Shown: in pieces, positions 24,515-36,525 of the stretch
Position numbering within the stretch: position 1 is the first letter of the stretch
Layout: every line of letters starts with the position of its first letter
Assembly: GCF_947623445.1 (NCBI RefSeq)
Contig: NC_135240.1
Span: 26,164,001 to 26,228,000 of the forward strand
Source of the DNA: Clavelina lepadiformis
Lineage: Eukaryota > Chordata > Ascidiacea > Aplousobranchia > Clavelinidae
Direction of reading: 5' to 3'
Length of the DNA: 64,000 bases
Notes under the pieces: generated by a model
Databases searched by the model: none
Seen by the model: the letters and a program-made list of their open reading frames with translations, nothing else
Told to the model about the DNA's origin: nothing
Program-made: the position numbers and the translations under genes

Positions 24515-26617
24515 ATTTTACATTTATTTAGTCATTTATTTAGTCGTTCTTGCTTTGCCTGGTAGATTTTTTTACACACGTATATGTCTTAATAACTTGT
24601 TTTATAAAGAAAATTATGAGTCATTTGAAATGTTGTATTCAATTTTACCAACATCAAAACTTATATTGATTTTTTTTTAAACTATATATAAGTAGCTTTT
24701 GGTATTATGCTTGTAGTTTTGTGTTACTTTTTTGGTTGCTGTGTAAATTGAGATTAAAAATCAAATACTGTTGTAATAGGTTTATATTTCTAATTAGTTT
24801 ATTAAGGTATTGCGATGTTACGTAAAAACAAAAAACGAATCTAGGTACATTGTAGTTTGATCTTAGTTAGTGTATTGGTATATGTATAAGCAATATTTTT
24901 CAACGTTTGAAGAAATGCCTTTCTTACGAATAGCCACTTTTCAGTTTTTTGGTCGTTGAACTCCATTTTGCAGAAAATTCCCATCATCGTATTTCGATAT
25001 GTTACTGCTTCGGGGCAAATGCGCGCCGCTTAATCATGTCAGGTACCGGCCGCGGCTTCACATAAACTCTTTTAAATTTAATAGCATCGAGTTGTAGTGT
25101 CTGGTTCGAATGGAATATTTAAAGGTGTTTTTGACGCAGTTTTAAACAGTTCCACTTGGATCGCTGGTATCGGAATTTCCCCAAATACCGACGCTTTGTC
25201 TCAAGCACTTCGTCTTAAGCATTTCGTTTTCATACGTCATGTTTTACGTAGAAGCACACGTCGTTACCGTTACGTTTTAAAACATTCTATTTTTATTCCT
25301 ATAGGTTGGTCGCTAAAGCACATGTTGTAAGACACTACTCTGTATAATTCACGGCGGTACCAGTTTAGAGTTGATTGGACAAATTAAAAACGTTGACCTG
25401 AAGACGTTTTATTTCAAATCTATTCTAGAAAAACAACATAAAATTATAACTTCAACAACTTGATTATTAGGCAAAAACAAACAAAAAATACATCTTTTCA
25501 TCTTTAACTTTAGACAAGTTTTTTTCATTATTACTTTCACAAGTTTTAACAAAAAGCTACAATTTTTACTGTCCACAACAATCAAAACAAAATAATCTTA
25601 AAAATCTTGGTGAAAACTTATCAATTGTGTAGAAGAATAAGACATTTTTAATTACATTAAAGTCAAGCAGTAGAATAGATGTTTACATTAAAGGAAAAAA
25701 GGCGTTTTGAATATGAAATTCAAAGCTAATGCGAACCGAGGTTCACTTTATCGTATTCAAATGAGAAATTATTTAATTAAGCATCGATGGCGGATTCCCC
25801 TGGGAACGACAGTCATTCATAAAAAAAATAACACAAGCACTCTGTAATATACGTTAATTCGTTGCCTTGTTATGCTTTAATTTTTTTCTCTAATTTCCAG
25901 AGTAAGATACAGTATATTCCAGCCAAAACCTGAGTTACAAAAAGTTAAAGATATATAATATTACCGCTTAATTTACTTCTTTAATTGTTTGCCAGCAACA
26001 TCAAACAAATTTTTTATTTGCGTAAAACAAAAATTACAAGAAATTAATTAGGAGACTTTTTTGGAAACGTCACTTTGACGTCACGAGTAGCTTGCGCGGC
26101 AATGATCCACCACTTTCAAAATAATACTCCAGGGTATCTTTGATTTTCCTTTCAAATAAAAAATAGTTTTTATGAAATGTAACTGCCTTGAGTTTGGAAT
26201 CACGTTTCTAAATATTAATTACTCATCTAATTAACCACCGTTAACATTCGTATTTTTTAAAAACGTCACGTCACACTTGCCCAAGGATATCAATTTTAAA
26301 CACTGCGGACGCCGGCAGATTTGTCTCCGGTTAGCGTCAAATTGCCTGTAACAAAGTTTCGATATTTTAAGCGTCTAAATTTAAACAGAGTTCATCTTGT
26401 TCAAAAGTAAACTAATATTATGGATACTTTTCAATGGAAGTTTTCATCTGTTTGCTGTTGTAGTGACCTTAGGCAAACGTGATCCCAGTCTTGTCAAAAT
26501 GACTCATGTATTAGCGGAGGATTAATTAATTTTTAGTTCGGTTTATTTTTAAACGCACGTGTTCGGTCGGTATACCTCGGCGAATGTCAATTCTTTTTTG
26601 GCCTCGTATAATTTGAA

Positions 26618-26626
26618 ACGTCATCA
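26618..26626 (+). promoter_or_regulatory. Possible ATF/CREB-like half site before array gene A
   Basis: ACGTCATCA, about 60 bases before the TATA box. It is kept in all array promoters, including the inverted copies B and D, whose similarity to A ends a short way further upstream. Factor binding is a guess from the TGACGT half site. Confidence 0.35.
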
Positions 26627-26686
26627 CTCGAAAGCAGGGAAAGTACCGCGTTACCTCTGCGCTTGGTACCGGTTGTTTGGCCGCTG

Positions 26687-26694
26687 TATATAAG
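26687..26694 (+). promoter_or_regulatory. TATA box of array gene A
   Basis: TATATAAG exactly 114 bases before the ATG. The same spacing holds for copies B, C and D. Confidence 0.7.
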
Positions 26695-26800
26695 CACAGC
26701 GTATGGTTCGATCTGCATCAGTTTCGAAAGCGAACAGCCAAGAAACAACCAAAACCAAGTCAAAGAACCTACTGAAGAGTTAAACAAGTTTCCTACAACA

Positions 26801-29672
26801 ATGAAGAGAATCGTTGTAGTTTTGTGTTTGGTGCTGAGTTTGACCAGAGCGCAGCAGGAAGATTGCGACCGAAACAACGAGGTTGCCATTGCAACTTACG
26901 GACAATGCGTGGAAGGTTAGTGGGTCTATAAAATTTAAGAAAATTGTGCAACTATAACTCTTATAAATAGTTATATTCTAACGTTTCAGCTCGTTGCCAT
27001 AGAGTATGACTATCAAACAAACTACTTTATTATGACTTTGCAGCCGATGCATTGGACTGCACTCACACATGCACGGGAACACCTATTGTAGATGAAGTCA
27101 ATTGTACTCTTGCATCTCATTGTTGCTTTATCAACAACCAATGTAAACTGAAGACAATTGGTAAGTAAAGAAAATTAAAAGTTACATATTCATACATAAG
27201 GACATTTAAATTGTAAATTGATTTTTTCTATTCGCAGTGAATCCGAGAGCGGTCACCGTGGCCACAGTCGATCTTCCAGATGTCCAAGCGCAATTATTGA
27301 AAGAATTGCAGCAAGCCAAAATTGAAACAGTTGAAGACGATAAAGTAACCGAAAGAGGACTTTCAATTTTGCCACCCTTCCTACCGCCATCAGGACCAGG
27401 GGGATTTCCACCAACCGGACCGGGGGGATTTCCACCAACCGGACCAGGAGGATTTCCAGGATTCTACCCACCACGTCTTCCGTCTCACTGTGCAAAGTTC
27501 CCCGACAACTGTCCAGTAAACCATGGCCCTCAAATTGATCTTAGACCTCCAGTCAATGTTCCTTATTGTCAAAGGTAAGCCGTGTCATCTCGAAATCAAC
27601 AAAATTACTACACTTACATGACGTATGCTACGTAAATAATATTTATACCTATTTGACATTGCTATGATGCAAATTTAGAATTCCCTGTTCACAATCCAAC
27701 CCACTTTTGGATCAAGATCTTCATCAGTGCATTCGTCAACCTGGATGTGCCTTCGACTACGAACTTTTCCAGTACAGGAGCATTTTAAGACAAGCGGTAC
27801 TTCCAGGAGTCCCAGTATGTCATCTGGCCGTCAGGAATCGCGTTTTCCAACAGAAAGCAAATGAATTCGTCCAACAGGTATCAATATGAACAAGTTTTTG
27901 GATAAAACGTTTAGTTTTTATTACATGTAACCTAACAAACTGTTAAATGTTGAACATTTACATTCCCAAATGATTGTTGTTACTAAGTTTATGTTATGTT
28001 TCATTTAGTATGGATCATGGAACCCTCTCCTGACAAAGTGCCTCATCAAGGAATATCAATCCGAGATATTTGGTGGGTCACCGGGATGCTACATGATTAA
28101 TGTATTGGAACACTTTGGTCATTATCCGAAGAGAGCTGGATGGTCAAGTAAGTGATGCCAGGACTAACTTTAATAAATTTGTCACTTTCATTAAACTTAT
28201 CTCTAAATTTTATCACTTTTGCTTCCTCTAAAATTTACCAATGATCTTTCTCAGCAATCACTGAAAGTGAATGTTATCTCATTGATGGATGTTGGAAGAT
28301 CACCAACACTGGAGGAACTTGCGTGTATCCACTTGAGCTCAATCACGTTACTGTCAGATCAGGAAATGATGAGGAAGACAGTCAACTTCCCGATCCGAGA
28401 GGACTTTATGGTGTTCCGTCATGCATGCCGTTTAATTCTGCAGCGACTGGAGCTGAGTTTCTTTCAAGTTATCACACCTGTTTGGCCACTGGGTGCGCAA
28501 TTAACGTCGACAGGAACACTTATTGGCAACAACTTTACTCGCTTGGAACCGATCTTCCTCTACATCTTCAGCAAACATATCTCAACATGATCTACTCTGG
28601 TCAAGTTAGAGCCGACAACTTTAAAGAAATTTTGGAACAACTGAAGGCCAGTGCAGGTTTCGGTAATGTCTTCTCAACACACACATTTCCGGTTGGCAGT
28701 ATTGATCCGTTGATTGCTTATTCGCTTAACCTCACTTCATCTCAACCCCGTCATTTGCAATTTCCAAACGTCGGAGCTCAAAATCCCAATCTCCATTCAA
28801 GTCTACTTGGTGGTCTCGGTGGCCAGGGTTCGATACCAGGCTTTGGTAATCTCGGAGGTCAGTTCCCACATGGTTTCTACCCAGGACATCACCAACCTGC
28901 TTGCCCATACAAACCAGTGAAGTATATCAATCTTCCTCCACTCAGTGGTAGCTTTGAAGGATGCTGTGAAAAGCCTCTCTGTTACATTCCACGGCCACAG
29001 ATTTATCATCCGTTTTCTGGTGTGTCGTCATATCTCACATATTGGTCCGCTTGGTCGCAATGCTCCGTCTCCTGCGGTGGTGGAAAACAAACCAGAACCA
29101 GAACCTGCGTTGGTGGCAAATGTCCCAAAGGTCACCAAACTGAACAAACGAAATACTGCAACGAGAACCCTTGTCCTTATTACCATGAGTGGACCGACTT
29201 TAGCTCCTGCAGTGTGTCATGTGGAGGCGGAGTCCGTACAAGATCACGTGTTTGCTCTGTCACAGGTCAGTGTCAAGGTATATCCACGGAGACAACACCT
29301 TGCAAACCTGGTGCTTGTCCAACTTACAACTACGGCGAGTGGACTCCGTGCAGCGCTGAATATGGAGAAGGTCAAAAGCAAAGAACCGTCAGTTGTCTCA
29401 ACGGAGGAGCTTACGGATGCCCAGGTGACAGAATCGAATACGAAGAATGCGCTGTTTACTATGGCAATGTTGTTCATCAAACAGGAGTTTGCAATCCAAA
29501 CACTTGCATGAAGACATCGCGTCCTCAATGCGTTACAGATAATGGTTCTCCAGGCTACTGTGAACCATCCCAGATGAGGCCTCGATCTGTACCTTGCATC
29601 GACAACTTGGTGTGTTATTGCAAAGCTTATCCAACAGCGTTTGGTTGCAACAGATCACTTAATCTTCCTTGA
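26801..29672 (+). CDS. TSP1/trefoil-like secreted protein, array copy A
   Basis: Six exons, 774 codons: 26801-26915, 27044-27160, 27238-27574, 27679-27877, 28009-28147, 28255-29672. The signal peptide is MKRIVVVLCLVLSLTRA. Exon 2 has the trefoil-like motif CTGTPIVDEVNC plus CC. Exon 3 has a short Pro/Gly repeat (GPGGFPPT units), then CAKFPDNC and NVPYCQR. Exon 4 has GCAFDYEL and PGVPVCHLAV, and exons 5-6 have SECYLIDGCW. Next come the unassigned conserved region, a Gly-rich linker, GCCEKPLCYIP and three TSP1 repeats from about residue 565. In the third TSP1 repeat two cysteines are tyrosines (SAEYG and VYYG). It looks intact and has a good promoter, so it is probably active. AATAAA lies at 29779. 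Likely extracellular; function unknown. Confidence 0.92.
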
Positions 29673-30685
29673 AGTAAAAACTCGTCTCATATTGCATTTA
29701 CTGTTTTCCTCTTTGTCTGAAATAGTTTATGTCAACAAGAATTTCAAGTTTGTTTGCATACCGATCGTCTTTTATCTGAATAAATTGTTTTGAGAATGTG
29801 TGGTTGTGTTTCATTATCTTTATTTTGGTTTGGTTGAAACTTTTTAATAGATGGCTTAAAGTTTTTGTACGAAATGCCTTTACAACATACACGAATAAAT
29901 CATTGTTTTATGTATATGTTGAAATTTTGAAGAAACTTTCGTCAAGATGGCGGTTAGTTAGCATTAGAATATTTGGCTAAATCTTTAAATACCAATAAAA
30001 AGCCTTATTTTATATCGACGTATGATATTTTACTCAAATGCATACATCTAGGCTTCTCAATGTTTTTAAAGATAATAGTTTTAATTGTTTAAGTTTATTA
30101 GATGAACTTAAAGTCAAATTTTGCTACAGAAGCTGTAAGCTGTCCTCATTAGAGCAGTGCCTTGATTACTTTGAGCTTTGTGACCACCAATGAATCAATG
30201 AATGAATTTATCAATGAAGATTGAAGTGAAGTTATTTATTTCATCGGCTGCAAGCAGGTTCCTCGGAACTTAAGCCACCGATACCGCAAATGATCTGATC
30301 ACTTTCATGCATTGATAGTAAAGACGTCCTGGTAGGGTCACCACAGGTACAAATGATTTTCGTTGCTCTTGCTTGCATCGGCTTTTCATTACGACGCACA
30401 TATATTCAAATTTGCGAATACTTTTACCTGAACAAATTAAGATCGATTAAAGCGTTTGTTTTCCCCACCGATTTAGAAACAAAAGTAGAGACGTAAAATT
30501 TTGCAAACCAGTTGGAGTGTTGGTGACCACAGAGAAGGTAATCTTTACTAATATGCTGCAAAAAAAATGTAAATGTCACAAAACTTTCAAAGAGAAAGAA
30601 AGCTTACATCATCCCTAACCACTGCAAAATCTATTGCTGCCAATGACATCACGCATTGTTGCCTATACTATACTATACATATCAT
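29673..30685 (+). repeat. 3' flank of copy A, shared with copy C
   Basis: About 1 kb after the stop codon, with AATAAA at 29779-29784. It matches 44127-45125 after copy C nearly base for base. The match ends in a TATAC-rich stretch, where the truncated gene 3 copy begins. No gene is seen. Confidence 0.8.
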
Positions 30686-32041
30686 ACTTGTATGACCTCG
30701 GGATGCGCTTCCAGTGTGGACCGGGAAACACTGTTGCAGCACCTGCACGGTGTGACAAAATCCTACCTTCCATACGCTCTACAACATCAATACTGGAGCA
30801 TGGTCCTTTTGGGAGAAGTTAGACCTAACAATTGGAGGCAAGTGGCGGATAAGCTTATCAAAGATAACCAGAACTCTTTGGCCGGCATCTTTGATTCACT
30901 GCTTCCTTCAAACATTATCGGAGGTTCAGTAGGTACAGATGGAATGAGCGCCTTACCGTTCACGCTCGCTCTGAATATAACAGCCCAGTCGTCTATTCGT
31001 CAGCCGTTTGTTAACTATGGCTCGTTTGGTGAGTTTGGTATCGGTTCTCCTTTAAGTAGTGATGGAACTATTACCGGCAGATCGTTGAATCTTGACGAGA
31101 GTCCGGAAGCTCCTTCCAGCAGTGTAAGTATCGGAAACTTTGGGAGCGTCAATCCCAATGACCCTGATCTTCATAACTCACTTAGTGGATTTGGGGCACC
31201 TATTCCGTCAACAATACAGAGAAGAAATTACTTCGGCTGCCCTTACCAACCGATTCACTGGCCCAATTTTCCGTCGTTAGAAGGCAGTTTTCAAGGATGT
31301 TGCAAGAGACCATTGTGCTATTTACCCAAACAGGCAATTCGGAAGACCTATTCGGGCCTGGCAAAGTACGACACCATGTGGTCATCATGGGGCCCTTGCA
31401 GCGCAACATGTGGCGAAGGAAAGACAAAGAGAAACCGTCACTGCGTAGGCGAAGGCTGTGGGGGAGGTTATGAAGAACAAATAAAGTATTGCATGGAGAC
31501 GCCTTGTCCAACGTTCACTCCATGGAGCCAATATGGTCCCTGTAGCGTTAGTTGCGGCGGAGGAACAAAAACCAGAACTAGATCCTGTGTAGGTGACGGT
31601 CCTTGTAGTGGCGAACTTAAAGAAGAGAGCCCTTGCAAGCCTGGAAAGTGTCCAACGTTTCGAGCCCGTCCAGGTAACTCTTGGTCCAGCTGCAGCACAA
31701 CTTGCGGGGTTGGTGTGCAGAGAAGAAACCTTAGGTGCGTAGACCCGGGTGCATACGGTTGTCCACCTGTCAAGTTTGAAGAGAAAGAATGCAACAAATA
31801 CTGCGGCAGAGTTGTTTATAACCCAAGAACATGCGACCCATCGACGTGCAAATACACTCAAACACCGAGATGCGTTCAACGGAATCGAAGACCAGGCCAT
31901 TGTCCGCCGGATGATATGAAGGTTAAGACGGGAGCTAACTGTTTTGAAGGCTCTTGTATCTGTCGTCGGTTCCCTCACTTTTGTCCCCGACGACCAAGTA
32001 CCGGATCGGGGAATCGCAATTCTTTGTTTGATTTGCAGTGA
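30686..32041 (+). pseudogene. Truncated copy of gene 3 last exon (4 prime copy 1)
   Basis: It matches 21743-23092 at high identity. It lacks exons 1-6 and the start of the last exon, so it has no promoter, signal peptide or trefoil-like motifs. The frame is open through all three TSP1 repeats to the normal stop. There are only a few replacements, for example CMETPCP for CRGTPCP and TRTRSC for NRTRSC. The open frame probably reflects recent origin. It could still act as a donor for gene conversion, or as an exon if something splices into it. Confidence 0.8.
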
Positions 32042-33656
32042 CCGATTAATTATATTATTATCGTTTATTCGTTCAAAAACCTTATAATTGTCAAACAAAC
32101 TTATACCTATAAGTTAGTTTTGTTTATAATTTTAATTTTCGTTTCTGAACTGATGTTTACCGGAAAATGCTTCTGGTGAGACGACAAGAAAAATAAAACT
32201 TGTTTAGACGCTTGTAATCACTTATTTGGAATTTTATGTCAATTATATTGCACCTAAAAGTATGAAATTCTTTTAGTAAGTCAAACTGAAAGCATAAAGT
32301 TCAATAACAATTGTTCCGCATGTTGAATATAAACAAAAATTTTATCAAAAAAGCAAACATCAGAAGATAACTATGAAAGTAAGTGCGTGTGAGCAGTGGT
32401 TTTGTAGAAGTTTTAGGGATCGAAACGATCTCTTAAACATCTCAACTGGTCTCTGAAAATATATACTTCTGCGACTACAACAGAAAATTAACAGTTTGTT
32501 TAATTGATTAACTTTAATTAGCAGTTAAATAGTTAGTCCCAGCCTTTTAATTCATTCAGCGGTCTCTTAAAATATCTTAGCGGTCGCCAACCTTTAAAAC
32601 ATTTGCATGTGAGAACACTTTCACTCTGATCATGGCAAAACTTACTACAGATGGTAGCTTATACTCTTGCAGAGACGTTGACCTACGTCATCGAACAGCC
32701 TGTAACTTTTGGTCCAGGCAGTACAAGGTGTGTAGTTGGCTTGCAATAAGAGTTTTAACTTGTGTTTAACCGGAAACGTATATCGTTGTCCACCTACCAA
32801 GTTTGAAGAAAAATCATTCAACAGTTAATGCTGATGATCGGTTTAGAACTGAAAGCATTGTACCGCGGGGCAAAAAAAGTCAAATCGTCAGTCAAGTGAG
32901 ATGCCTTAAATGCAATGCAAAACACAGTCATTGCTGGTAAAGTGAAATGAAGGGTAGAAAATGAAGAAACAGTTTCTTGGGTCTTCCAACGGCAATTGGT
33001 TTTCCATTTTTGTCATGGTTGCAATATCAAAAAAGCTTTCGTTGATATTTTTTAAACGAAATCAGCCATTAATCATTTAATGTATGACTTGGAACTTTTT
33101 AAAGCATTTGTACAAAGTCTTTCTATTGATTGGTATGTCTTTGCAAAGCAAAGCTTAGTTTTAAAACTTTTTATTGCTTAAAAACGGAACTAAAGCATTG
33201 TAAGCTCATAAATTGTCTGCATAAAACTTGAACAAATTGTGGCGCAAAATAAGCAATTACAAATTTGTTGACAAAAAACCACTAATCCAGTTTACTTAAC
33301 TTGAACTTAGAAAAAGCATATTATGAGAAAGTAACCATTGCTAAAGTCTCTATGAAAGAAAACCTGGTCTAAGTAGTTTCTGTTAAAAAAATACTGTAAC
33401 TAACCTAGGTACAAAGACAAAGTTTGAGCCAGCAAAACAGCATCATAAGAACTTAGGACATTTATTTTTCACAACCTTTAAAAGTAAAGATACAACCATT
33501 CAACCAATGCTTGTAGTATTGTGCCAAATAGTGAATCGAATACATTTAGTACATTCAAGCACAAGATACTGGCAACAAGATACTGCACATTATTTCCTAG
33601 AAAAGTTTAAGTACAAACGAATATGTTTTACAAAAGTTTACATTTGTACTGGTGAT
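32042..33656. repeat. Copy of gene 3 3' flank, then the junction to inverted copy B
   Basis: 32042-33463 repeats 23093-24514. From about 33464 the sequence switches to the 3' flank of copy B (minus strand), shared with copy D at 58379-58564. No gene is seen. Confidence 0.8.
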
Positions 33657-36525
33657 TTAAGGCAAGTTAAGTGATCTGTTGCAACCAAACGCTGTTGGAT
33701 AAGCTTTGCAATAACACACCAAGTTATCGATGCAAGGTACAGATCGAGGCCTCATCTGGGATGGTTCACAGTAGCCTGGAGAACCATTATCTGTAACGCA
33801 TTGAGGACGCGATGTCTTCATGCAAGTGTTTGGATTGCAAACTCCTGTTTGATGAACAACATTGCCATAGTAAACAGCGCATTCTTCGTATTCGATTCTG
33901 TCAGCTGGGCATCCGTAAGCTCCTCCGTTGAGACAACTGACGGTTCTTTGCTTTTGACCTTCTCCATATTCAGCGCTGCACGGAGTCCACTCGCCATAGT
34001 CGTAAGTTGGGCAAGCACCAGGTTTGCAAGGTGTTGTCTCCGTGGATATACCTTGACATTGGTCTGTGACAGAGCAAACACGTGATCTTGTACGGACTCC
34101 GCCTCCACATGACACACTGCAGGAGCTAAAGTCGGTCCACTCGTGGTAATAAGGACAAGGGTTCTCGTTGCAGTACTTTGTTTGTTCAGTTTGGCTACCT
34201 TTAGGACATTTGCCACCAACGCAGATTCTGGTTCTGGTTTGTTTTCCACCACCGCAGGAGACGGAGCATTGCGACCAAGCGGACCAATATGTGAGATATG
34301 ACGACACACCAGAAAACGGATGATAAATCTGTGGCCGTGGAATGTAACAGAGAGGCTTTTCACAGCATCCTTCGAAGCTCCCACTGAGAGGAGGAAGATT
34401 GATATACTTCACTGGTTTGTATGGGCAAGCAGGTTGATAATGTCCTGGGTAGAAACCATGCGGTAACTGACCTCCGAGATTACCAAAGCCTGGTATCGAA
34501 CCCTGGCCACCGAGACCACCAAGTAGACTTGAATGGAGATTGGGATTTTGAGCTCCGACGTTTGGAAATTGCAAATGACGGGGTTGAGATGAAGTGAGGT
34601 TAAGCGAATAAGCAATCAACGGATCAATACTGCCAACCGGAAATGTGTGTGTCGAGAAGACATTACCGAAACCTGAACTGGCTTTCAGTTGTTCCAAAAT
34701 TTCTTTAAAGTTGTCGGCTCTAACTTGACCAGAGTAGATCATGTTGAGATATGTTTGCTGAAGATGTAGAGGAAGATCGGTTCCAAGCGAGTAAAGTTGT
34801 TGCCAATAAGTGTTCCTGTCGACGTTAATTGCGCACCCAGTGGCCAAACAGGTGTGATAACTTGAAAGAAACTCAGCTCCAGTCGCTGCAGAATTAAACG
34901 GCATGCATGATGGAACACCATAAAGTCCTCTCGGATCGGGAAGTTGACTGTCTTCCTCATCATTGCCTGATCTCACAGTAACGTGATTGAGCTCAAGTGG
35001 ATACACGCAAGTTCCTCCAGTGTTGGTGATCTTCCAACATCCATCAATGAGATAACATTCACTTTCAGTGATTGCTGAAAAAGATCAATGATAAACTTTA
35101 GAGGACGCAAAAGTGATAAAATTTAGAGATAAGTTTTATGAAAGTGACAAATTTATTAAAGTTAGTCCTGGCACCACTTACTTGACCATCCAGCTCTCTT
35201 CGGATAATGACCAAAGTGTTCCAATACATTAATCATGTAGCATCCCGGTGACCCACCAAATATCTCGGATTGATATTCCTTGATGAGGCACTTTGTCAGG
35301 AGAGGGTTCCATGATCCATACTAAACGAAACATAACGTAAACTTAGTAACAACAATAAGTTGGGAATGTAAAAGTTTAACATTTAATATTTTGTTAAGTT
35401 ACATGTAAAAATTAAACGATTTATCCAAAACCTTGTTCATATTGATACCTGTTGGACGAATTCATTTGCTTTCTGTTGAAAAACGCGATTCCTGACGGCC
35501 AGATGACACACTGGGACTCCTGGAAGTACCGCTTGTCTTAAAATGCTCCTGTACTGGAAAAGTTCGTAGTCGAAGGCACATCCAGGTTGACGAATGCACT
35601 GATGAAGATCTTGATCCAAAAGTGGGTTGGATTGTGAACAGGGGATTCTAAATTTGCATCATAGCAATGTCAAATAGCTAAAAATACTATTTACATAGCA
35701 TACGTCATGTAAGTGTAGTAATTTTTTTGTTTTCGACATGACACGGCTTACCTTTGACAATAAGGAACATTGACTGGAGGTCTAAGATCAATTTGAGGGC
35801 CATGGTTTACTGGACAGTTGTCGGGGAACTTCGCACAGTGAGACGGAAAACGTGGTGGGTAAAATCCTGGAAATCCTCCTGGTCCGGTTGGTGGAAATCC
35901 CCCCGGTCCGGTTGGTGGAAATCCCCCTGGTCCTGATGGCGGTAGGAACGGTGGCAAAATCGAAAGTCCTCTTTCGGTTACTTTATCGTCTTCAACTGTT
36001 TCAATTTTGGCATGCTGCAATTCTTTCAATAATTGCGCTTGGACATCTGGAAGATCGACTGTGGCCACGGTGACCGCTCTCGGATTCACTGCGAATAGAA
36101 AAAATCAATTTACAATTTAAATGTCATTATGTATGAATCCGTAGCTTTTAATTTTCTTTACTTACCAATTGTCTTCAGTTTACATTGGTTGTTGATAAAG
36201 CAACAATGAGATGCAAGAGTACAATTGACTTCATCTACAATAGGTGTTCCCGTGCATGTGTGAGTGCAGTCCAATGCATCGGCTGCAAAGTCATAATAAA
36301 GTAGTTTGTTTGATAGTCATACTCTATGGCAACGAGCTGAAACGTTAGAATATAACTATTTATAAGAGTTATAGTTGCACAATTTTCTTAAATTTTATAG
36401 ACCCACTAACCTTCCACGCATTGTCCGTAAGTTGCAATGGCAACTTCGTTGTTTCGGTCGCAATCTTCCTGCTGCGCTCTGGTCAAACTCAGCACCAAAC
36501 ACAAAACTACAACGATTCTCTTCAT
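33657..36525 (-). CDS. TSP1/trefoil-like secreted protein, array copy B (inverted)
   Basis: Six exons, 774 codons: 36525-36411, 36282-36166, 36088-35752, 35647-35449, 35320-35182, 35074-33657. Every exon has the same length as in copy A. Domain order is as in A: signal peptide, trefoil-like motifs, unassigned region, three TSP1 repeats, the last with the paired Cys-to-Tyr change. It differs from A and C at several residues shared with D, for example SVTDQC for SVTGQC and TYDYGE for TYNYGE. It ends in TAA where A and C end in TGA, with a different 3' flank. B and D therefore form one lineage and A and C another. The frame is intact and the gene is probably active. Confidence 0.92.

Larger units (their letters stand above)
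24539..26800 (+). repeat. Upstream unit of array gene A, copied before C and E
   Basis: About 2.26 kb before the ATG of copy A is nearly identical to 36888-39147 (before C) and 61795-63948 (before the truncated copy E). It contains the core promoter and otherwise no supportable gene. A 77-codon frame at 25097-25330 recurs in each copy but starts with GTG and has no recognisable features. Confidence 0.85.

Noticed and set aside
25095-25120. GGTTCGAAT-like string suggesting a tRNA T-arm
   Set aside because: No cloverleaf partner arms are present on either side.
25097-25330. 77-codon frame repeated before A, C and E (also 37444 and 62351)
   Set aside because: It starts with GTG, has no signal peptide or motif, and recurs only because the whole flank is duplicated.
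30686-32041. Idea that the first truncated gene 3 copy is a full functional gene
   Set aside because: It lacks a start, signal peptide and six upstream exons, and the sequence to its left is the flank of copy A.
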